This document shows positions 32,401 through 39,637 of a stretch of 64,000 nucleotides of DNA, piece after piece. A program made the translations under genes and the position numbers. How positions within the stretch are numbered: the stretch's first letter is position 1; every line of letters starts with the position of its first letter. Under the pieces are notes generated by a model, which was not told the DNA's origin, searched no databases, and saw nothing but the letters and a program-made list of their open reading frames with translations. The stretch spans positions 3,428,048-3,492,047 of the forward strand of contig CM055062.1 of NCBI GenBank assembly GCA_029204045.2, written 5' to 3'. The DNA is from Tillandsia leiboldiana. Taxonomy: Eukaryota > Streptophyta > Magnoliopsida > Poales > Bromeliaceae.

Positions 32401-32673
32401 GTGAGTCCGTTTTTGGGCATCCGGACTCAGAATCAAACAAGCAAATAGCCGTTTTCAAGTGTTTTTCCGCGCTGAATCCAAATCCAACCTCTGTTTGGCC
32501 CAAAACCTTTTCAAAAATTCGGCAAATGTAGCCGAAGGCCAATCCAGCTATAGATACCCCTCTGGGTCCATCTGTGGCATCCCTTTGATGCACTATGGGC
32601 CAGACACACCATCAATAGGTGTTATACACAGTGGATTCACCGGAAAGGTTGCATGGGAACCTGGACCACTACA
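29427..32673 (-). mobile_element. T-family solo LTR (T3, 3247 bp)
   Basis: Termini TGTCACGCCCC (29427) and ACTACA (32673) are flanked by a perfect 5-bp repeat, ctaac (29422-29426 and 32674-32678). There is no internal region, primer site or polypurine tract, so this is a solo LTR left by recombination. On the minus strand a TATATATAG box (complement of about 31740-31748) has G-boxes upstream at 31920-31929, 31991-32000, 32046-32055 and 32339-32348. The long minus-strand ORF at 30944-32257 and its overlapping rivals are GC-driven and not conserved in the other T copies. Confidence 0.9.
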
Positions 32674-32678
32674 CTAAC

Positions 32679-32935
32679 ACAGTATGGCACGTTTTTCGAG
32701 GCCCTAGGCTCATCGAAATCAAAAACGGATCGCGCCATCATGCTCAGCTCACTAAGACCGATCAAAAAGAGTATATGCAACACTAGGTTAGGGTCCAGAT
32801 CGACTATAAAAAGCAATTAAATACGAAGATACAAATCCAAAAAATATCAAGTTACTATTCACACTTAAGCTACTATGCAAAAATTCTATTATTAATTTAA
32901 CCAATTAAAACCTTAAAATTTTCAAGTTTATACAT
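32679..32935 (-). repeat. Y2 solo LTR, right terminus
   Basis: Continues the Y2 LTR after T3 and ends at tttataca, so the minus-strand start is TGTATAAAC. The next five bases, tctgc, pair with cctgc at 4408-4412 as a target duplication with one mismatch. It is collinear with 1290-1661. Confidence 0.6.
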
Positions 32936-34002
32936 CTGCTGGCTGATAACAAAAACTGGGCTCAGTATCTTCCGGTCCCACAGGTGCAGCCATGTAAAAC
33001 GAGCTCACGGGTTGAATAGACCACTCTACCGATAAAGAACACCATTATGGGGGATCAACCCACTAGTGTACGTGAAATGTACAGCTGGTGCATAGCGATC
33101 TCAATGTGGATGCTCAAGCTCACGGTCGGAAGACCGGAAACACGGCGAATAGCCGAAAACTCCCAAACGGGATCAAGTATGTCAAAAGTGCATGTTGTAG
33201 CAATGAAAAATCCACCTACTCTATCATGTAAAATAAAACTGTAAATAGTGACAAATAAAATCTAGCAGTATGTGGCATATGGCAAAAATGCAAGAGTATC
33301 TGATAATACTGGGTAAGACATATAAGAAGTCCTACAGTACTAAGAGTGTCAACTACACTGAATATCATAATATGTCACAATAAACAAGATAGATCATAGA
33401 GAAGAAGATCTGAAAAGGGGCTAGCAGGATAACTAAAGGGTCCAATTAACCATGGTACCCAAAAGGTTACACTATTCCAATGCCCGGATCGGAGTACCCA
33501 CCTCAACTCAGGCGGTCCTCGAATCCGCTGCTCAATGGGTGAGAAGGCTCCTGGGCGCACGGGCCGTGTTCGACTGTTGGAGAGTCGGTGGTTGGAGAAG
33601 TGTCCGGGTCGCAAAACGATGCACCACAGTCCCAAACGCGAGAGTCGGATGGCACTCGCGTCGTCGAATGTAACCATCGTCGGAACGGGGATCGTTCGAA
33701 CTTCGGACGATCAAGAGGGTGGCACACTGCTCAACGGAGCGACAGACGACGAAACGATCAGTTAGCGATGCTGCTGCAGTGGATGCAACGAAGTTCGGAC
33801 AACTTCGGCTCCACGAAAATTTGTAACGGTACCCGAAAATTAAATAAATAGAAATTCACCTCAAAAGGTACTGCAAGGGTGGGGCGGCGCAGCCTAGGCG
33901 ACGCGCAGCGCGGGTAACAAAGCGGCGACGCAAATAGCGCTGGATGAGCGATAGCGTTGCGCGGGACAGAGTTGCACACTACGCGCAAGGGCGCGCACGG
34001 TA

Positions 34003-34025
34003 GGGGGGGGGGGGGGGGGGGGGGG
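34003..34025 (+). repeat. Poly-G run (23 G)
   Basis: An uninterrupted run of 23 G in the Y1 LTR, at the start of a GC-rich block. The length is unreliable in sequencing data. Confidence 0.9.
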
Positions 34026-34089
34026 AAGTGGAACGCAAGGCGCGAGACAAAGACACAGATGGAGCGGCAGCAAGAGCGGCGCAGCAGCA

Positions 34090-34560
34090 GCAGCGACGCA
34101 CGCTGGGTGTGCGGCAGCAGGCTGGGCGGCATGCGCGCAAGGGGCGCGCGTTGCAAGCACGTGGTGGCAGCAGAGCGGCGCGGCAGCGGCACAGGGTGCT
34201 CGCGTGCAGGGTCGCGCGCGGCAACCCGCGGAGCTGAGCACGTGCGGCAGAGGCGGAACGTGCTGGACGCGCGCGGCAACAGCGGCGCGCCGGGCGCACG
34301 GCAGCAGTGCAGAGGCAGGGGCGGCGCGTGTTGGGTGCGCAGCAGCCTCGAGGGGGCAGGGCAGCCTGCGCTGGGTTCGCGGGGGCAGGGCAGCCCGCGC
34401 TAGACGCGCGACAGCAGCGTGAAGGCAGGGGCGGCGCGCGCTGGGCGCGCGGCAGCATCACGGGAACAGGGCGGCGCGCGCTGGGCGCATGGCAGCAGCG
34501 CGGGGGGCAGGGCAGCCTGCGCGAAGGCAGGGGCGGCGCGCGCTGGGGGCTCGTGCTACA
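34090..34560. repeat. Degenerate GC-rich tandem repeat in the Y1 LTR
   Basis: A motif close to ggcggcgcgcgctgggcgcg followed by cggcagcag recurs about every 35-40 bp, roughly ten times. It leaves open frames in several registers on both strands, which argues against coding. Confidence 0.6.
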
Positions 34561-35288
34561 AGCACGCGACGACAGCAGCGACAGGAGGCACGTGGCATGC
34601 GTGCCGAGCGCATGCGGCAGAGGCAGCGACAAAGCAGCAACTCAGGCATATTTCCAAGAAAACAAGAAAAAGAGAGAGGGAGAAAGGAGAAGAGAAGAAA
34701 AGAGGAGAAAAGAGCAAAAAGAGAAAAGAAATGAAGGGAGAGGAAGCCCGACCTGTTTCTTCTCCGGCGACGGTGGTTCCGCTCTCCGAGGTGTACGGAT
34801 GCGGGGTTCCGTAGTGGCTGTGAAGATGGGGAAGATGATGGATTAGGCCTAATTCCTCATTAGGCCCTAATTCTAATCCCCTTATCATATATAATTGGTC
34901 AAATGACCAATATGCCCCCAAGTCAAGGTCGGTTTATCTAACCGCAGCCAACAAAAAAATTTGAAAAACGTGCAACAGATCCAACTCTTAACAAAATAGC
35001 TGGTTTCAAAGATTTGTATGTGGAAACTGATCTGATTTATCCGAAATCATCGTAAGTAATTATTTAGTCCGACTTTTAGCAAAATTTGCGATTCCGGAAG
35101 ATCTGGATATCGGATTTCTAATCCGATAGCACCACTATTTTCATCTTGACGACCCCGTCGCAGTGACAATTTTATTTCGTCGAGATGGGGCTCATATCCA
35201 AAATCAAATTTTCTAGGTTCAAATTCAGGCAGTACATAACGAAATTAACTTAATTAAATTTTCAGATTTAAAATTCTCAAGTATTACA

Positions 35289-35307
35289 ATTCTCCCCCGC
35301 CCTCCCG
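35289..35307 (-). promoter_or_regulatory. Polypurine tract next to the Y1 3' LTR
   Basis: The minus strand reads GGGAGGGCGGGGGAGAAT and abuts the LTR start at 35288. Confidence 0.65.
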
Positions 35308-35439
35308 TACTCCCCGCTTGCGTACCCCTTGCGGGGCGAAGGTAAGGCGGGCCGCCTCTACTCCATTTCCAACGCGTGCATTGGCGGTCTAGAATGGGTG
35401 TACAAGAAACACAAGAAAATGGAGGGGAAGGAGGACGAG

Positions 35440-35590
35440 GAGAAATAGTACAATTTTAGTTCAAAAAGTGCAACTTTCGTCTAAGAAGTATAACTCTCAT
35501 CTCAATTGATTGTAATTTTTGTCTCAAATAGTATAATTTTCGTCTAAAATAGTGCAAAATTCTTTTCAAACGGTGCAACTTCATTTTTTT
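35440..35590. repeat. Degenerate minisatellite of about 21 bp units
   Basis: About seven diverged units share an agtgcaactttcgtct-like core (at 35449, 35468, 35489, 35531, 35552 and so on). The stretch 35308-35440 between this and the polypurine tract shows no feature and may be residual element DNA. Confidence 0.5.
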
Positions 35591-35766
35591 CTTCATTATT
35601 CTCTAGTTTTTTGTCTATCTTGTAATTGTGACGATATATAATAATTTTTTCAGAAGAAAAAATTATATTTTTTTATTTTTTTATTATTTTCATTTTTTCT
35701 CTTTAAATTTTTTTATTTTTTATATCCTCTACATATTCTTCTTCCGTCGCTGCTCTCGTCGCCGCC

Positions 35767-35928
35767 ATGGACCTGATTGGAGTGCCGCCCCTCAAAGCCG
35801 CTCTCGCTCCCGCCTTACCTGAGCCCCCGCGCTTGCGACGTTGTGCCTATCAGATATGTGTGGGCGTGGACGCAGATGCGGCGGGAGCAGGCATGCGACG
35901 TCAAGGGGCGGCGCTCCATGCATGGTGA
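35767..35928 (+). CDS. Small ORF of unknown nature (53 codons)
   Basis: An ATG in good plant context (gccgccATGG) opens a 53-residue frame rich in Ala, Pro and Arg (MDLIGVPPLKAALAPALPEP at the start). It lies after an AT-rich, T-rich stretch that could pass for a promoter or leader. I recognise no family, and it could be an exon remnant or chance. Other frames in both directions cover the same GC island. Confidence 0.12.
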   Translation: MDLIGVPPLKAALAPALPEPPRLRRCAYQICVGVDADAAGAGMRRQGAALHAW

Positions 35929-36059
35929 CGGCGATTTGGATGTTGTTTGGGGCGTGGGAGCAAGACGGCGGACTCAAGAAAGAGAAGAAAAGAGAAGAGA
36001 AAGGAAACGAATTTCGAACAGAAAAAAAATGAACGAGACAAATTAAAAAGAGACAGTGA

Positions 36060-36890
36060 AAAAAAAAAAATACGCGCATTTTAGTTAGTTTTTTAAAAAA
36101 TTCGGATCGAATATATACGAGAAAATGTGACATTTTTTGTCCATATGCTAAATCAATCAAGTTTTTATACAAATAATTTTGTTTATTTATTATATATACT
36201 TTTTTTTTTCAAAGACACGGCACGATCGTTTTCTCACCATTAAAGCTAGTTTTGTACGTTATTATCAAAGTTTGCTTTGTACATGCATGTTATTATCAAA
36301 TTAAGTTTTTCTTCAATGACAGGCTGACCAATCAATTTCTTATCCGACCATAAACTTCTAATTAACAGCTGATTTGATGTTTTAGGTAGAAGTTAACAGA
36401 CGTGACCCATTTTGATTAGAAGGAACAAAGTACTAGTACGTTGGGAAAATGTTGTTGAGAACAACATGACAAAACTTAATTTTGATATGTCAATTTTGAA
36501 AACCCATTTTGTTTTCATTCCTAATATTTGTATATATTAATAAATTTTTTGGAACAACTTTCCGTACTCTTCTGTGAGAGAGAGTTCAAATTTGTTTACT
36601 TCGGTACTTTATAATTTTGTAATTTTTATCTTTGTTCTTTGTTAATTATTTTATTAAAACAATCATGTTCAATGCACGTGCGTCATGAATGGTCGATCTT
36701 TTGTTGGTAGGACCGGCCAAGAAAGAAAAATATTAAATCCTACGAGTTTCCATTGCCTTTTTAAAAAAAGATTTCATGCTTTCTTATATCAATTTTTATG
36801 AGACATTTTTGAAAATTGTGTGTGGCCTGTGACACATTTAATGGACAAATTAACAGAGAGATCACATGGTGCATATCGTAAGTAATACAG
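36060..36890. other. AT-rich interval without recognisable features
   Basis: No ORF of note. The only structure seen is a small hairpin (atgttgtt, loop gag, aacaacat) near 36449-36467. Confidence 0.6.
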
Positions 36891-37062
36891 TTAAGATCAT
36901 GCAGTATTAATGTGACCAAACAGTAAATTAACCACAGAAAGTACACATTTAGTTTTTCTACTTTCCTCTTTGGTAAAGTTAAGATCATCAAGAATTAATA
37001 TGATTAAGCAGTAAACCACAGAAAATGTATATTAAGTTTCTCTACCTTCCTCTTTTGTCAAA
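36891..37062. repeat. Diverged tandem duplication of about 88 bp
   Basis: Two units begin gttaagatcat at 36891 and 36979. They share the order of aattaatatga, cagtaaa, ccacagaaa, tttctac and ttcctctttt blocks. A poly-A run of about 18 follows at 37060-37077. Confidence 0.7.
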
Positions 37063-37077
37063 AAAAAAAAAAAAAAA

Positions 37078-38186
37078 GTCGAAAATACTAAAAAAAAATT
37101 AAGAAAGAGAGAAAAAAAATAAAACACATAAAATTTATATGGTTCGGCCACTGGCCTACGTCCACGGACGAAAATGGAGCGGAGATTTCAATTATAATCA
37201 AAGTGGTGTACAAAATATGCTTCCCTCATAAAACTCTAATTCCAAAATATATTCATACTCCTTCTCATCCGCCGCACCAAATCAAAAGAATAATGGTATA
37301 TTTATAATAGTGGTTAAATTCTAATACAATTAGAAATACGAATCCACTAAGATTAGAAATAATCTTAATAAGATTAGGCATAATCTAAACTTATCTTAAT
37401 TGGATAAGCAAAATAGAATAGGGTTAGAAAACCTTTCGGTTCTAGAATTCGAGACATATCTAACAAAATCCACCTTGGCTTGAATTTTTTGTCTTCTCCA
37501 CCAAAACCCTAAAAGCTCCTGAAAGTGTTGCTGCACATGCCAACCAAATATACGGAATTCTTGAATTTAGTCGCCTGACTTAATGAGCAAAACCGTGGGG
37601 TTCTCTGAAGTGTCAATTTTCTCATTCTACAGTTATGCCTTTTGCAATCTCTGCTGTATCAGAACATCAACTTGCCGTAGAGCGAAACTGCTAGAGCGAT
37701 CAAACTTCTCGATCTCAAATTTTGCCAACGCCTTAAACACACAAACGAACAATCCGGCTCTGATACCAGTTTGTTATGATATAAGCCGAAAAGATCTAGT
37801 TCGTTGGGCACGAAAATACTAAAAGAGAATCGAGAAAGAAAGAAGAAAAATAAAGTACACAAAATTTACGTGGTTCGGCCACTGGCCTACGTCCACAGGC
37901 GAAGCGGAGATTTCAATTATAATCAAAGTGGTGTACAAAATATGCCTCCCTCATAAAATTTTAATCCCAAAATATATCCATACTCCTCTCCGCCACACCA
38001 AATCAAAGAAATAATGGTATATTTATAATAGTGGTTAAATTCTAATACAATTAGGAATACGAATCCACTAAAATTATAAATAATTTTAATAAGATTAGGC
38101 ATAATTCAAATTTATCTTAATTGGATAATCAAAACAAAATAAAATTAAAAAATCTTTCGATTCTAAAATTCAAGACATATCTAACA
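37078..38186 (-). mobile_element. Short non-autonomous LTR element (TRIM-like)
   Basis: Two direct repeats, 37078-37465 (truncated) and 37772-38186 (415 bp, TGTTAGATAT to CATAACA on the minus strand), flank only about 306 bp of internal DNA. The minus-strand primer site TGGTATCAGAGCC (complement of 37756-37768) lies next to the right LTR. A purine tract (CAAGGTGGATTTTG) abuts the left LTR. There is no gag or pol. Both LTRs contain the tacgtggttcggcc and cctacgtccac blocks common in copia LTRs. Size and structure fit a terminal-repeat retrotransposon in miniature, moved by enzymes of a larger relative. The first 40 bp or so of the left LTR are missing and replaced by poly-A. Confidence 0.75.
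37583..37771 (-). other. Internal region of the TRIM-like element, right half with primer site
   Basis: No coding sequence is supported. The short ORFs on both strands are not conserved in any copy here. The primer site at 37756-37768 is the only functional signal. Confidence 0.5.
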
Positions 38187-38482
38187 AAGTACACGAACAT
38201 TCTCCGGTGGTACCTCCATCAAACTCTCTCCGAGTTGTTTGCTTCAAGTCATCTATGTTACGGAATTTGAGTTGGCGTAGTTTCGTGAAAGTCTCAAGTC
38301 TTGAAGATTGAAGGTGAAGAAAGTTGGATCATTTAACTCAATCTCAAGAAAGAAGAATTCAAAAGGATCAGGTATGTTTAACTAAAGATTTTGTGTGATC
38401 CGAATACTTCTTGTAGTGTAGAAACACTTGGAAGACTCTTTCATTGCATAAAAATCAAAAACTGGACTTGGGACATGTTCAG

Positions 38483-38840
38483 GATCCGGATCAGGTTGTT
38501 CGATCCGGATCCCGAAGGTGGTTCGTTCATACACCAGTTCAATCCGGATCGTAGCCTCTCTTGATCCGGATCCCGAACACTGAGTTTACCATCTTCCTTG
38601 AACGATCCGGATCAGGCTTCGCAATCCGGATCCCGAACGTTGATGTTTGGTGAACTGTATGAACGATCCGGATCAAGCACTTCGATCCGGATCCCGAACC
38701 TTCGTTTTTCTGGAATTGCCTGACTCGTTACGACGATCCGGATCACAGCTAATCCGATCCGGATCGCCGTCCGTAAAATTTCCAGAAATGTTAGGTTTTT
38801 GATTCTTATCTCCTTCCTAGGGTTTCTAACCTATAAATAG
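38483..38840 (+). promoter_or_regulatory. LTR promoter: eight GATCCGGATC palindromes and TATA box
   Basis: Perfect copies of the 10-bp palindrome start at 38483, 38502, 38563, 38604, 38665, 38684, 38735 and 38756, with AATCCGGATC variants near 38541 and 38623. They often occur as pairs 19-21 bp apart, and the pairs are spaced about 60-80 bp apart. The TATA box CTATAAATAG (38831-38840) follows at about 66 bp. Each site has a central CCGG, a plant CG/CHG methylation context. A binding protein is inferred, not known. Confidence 0.7.
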
Positions 38841-39126
38841 ACCCTATGACTCTTTTTCTAGGTGGAATCCAAATTAATCCAAATAGCCGTCATTTTCATA
38901 TATCATCTTATACGGCTCTAGATCCACATATAGAGAAGAAAGGAAATCATTAGAGAATACTCTATGTTTCTTTATCTATATTGATTAGTTTGATTCTAGG
39001 TTTTCATACTCACATCTTGAGTTGAATCAAACTAATGAATACTTAGATGGTATTTCCGATCTATCTTTGATCTAAGTATTCGGCGGATCATCACCACCAA
39101 AAACAACGATTTACCTCAAAAATCGG

Positions 39127-39305
39127 CGCGTGGATTCGCGTGTCCTTGTGGATTCAAGGTTCAACCGCTCTCGTGGATTCGGAGCGAGGCACGTTCGTGG
39201 ATTCGAAGGGTGCTATTGGGTGAAGACCGTGGATTCGGTCGGACGTCGTGGATTCGACGTTGGACGCCGTGGATTCGGTGTTGGGCGCAGATCGTGGATT
39301 CGAGA
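39127..39305 (+). repeat. GTGGATTCG decamer array in the transcribed part of the LTR
   Basis: About nine copies of CGTGGATTCG or a one-base variant occur at 15-25 bp spacing, downstream of the TATA box and so within the RNA leader. The phase leaves an 82-codon ORF open (39130-39378), which looks like a by-product of the repeat. Confidence 0.8.
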
Positions 39306-39606
39306 AGCGTCGTGGAGCGAGCGGAGAAGATCCTCTAGGAGCGTATGGAAAAGGTTGAGTCGTAAGTGTGTACGGTAAATCACCTTGTACGTGTTTTAAT
39401 TCTAGTGGATTTCTGCCGTGTTATCGGTCCCGTGGTTTTTTACTCCGGTGATGGAGTTTTCCACGTAAAAATCTTGCGTATTATTTTTATTTCCGCATTG
39501 GGTTTTTATCGCAACGATTTTTGAGTGTTTATACGTTTACACCTATTCACCCCCCTCTAGGTGTTTTTTCCCCTATTTAGATCCGTATTACATATAACCC
39601 AACAAG

Positions 39607-39618
39607 TGGTATCAGAGA
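39607..39618 (+). promoter_or_regulatory. Primer binding site, Sirevirus C
   Basis: TGGTATCAGAGA begins 2 bases after the LTR end and matches the 3' end of initiator methionine tRNA in complement. Confidence 0.9.
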
Positions 39619-39637
39619 GGGAATAGGGTTGTAAACA

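Larger units (their letters stand above)
32936..35288 (-). repeat. Y1 LTR, right part ending at a polypurine tract
   Basis: Resumes the LTR interrupted at 4412. The part 32945-33550 matches 26640-27300, and the end at 35288 reads GTATTACA (minus-strand start TGTAATAC). Because a polypurine tract follows directly, this is a 3' LTR whose internal region should lie to the right. The 33375-34900 stretch holds many ORFs caused by GC-rich tandem repeats, with nothing recognisable. Confidence 0.6.
38256..39604 (+). repeat. Sirevirus C 5' LTR (1349 bp)
   Basis: Starts TGTTACGG and ends AACCCAACA, with the same internal order as the LTRs of copy A. U3 is about 38256-38860 (palindrome array and TATA), followed by the transcribed leader with its decamer array. 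Confidence 0.93.

Noticed and set aside
33957..34846. Several 130-217 codon ORFs on both strands
   Set aside because: They overlap in many registers over GC-rich tandem repeats; composition is Ala/Arg/Gly/Pro noise.
39607..39618. tRNA gene at the methionine-tRNA-like motifs
   Set aside because: Only the 12-base primer-site complement is present, next to LTR ends; no tRNA fold.
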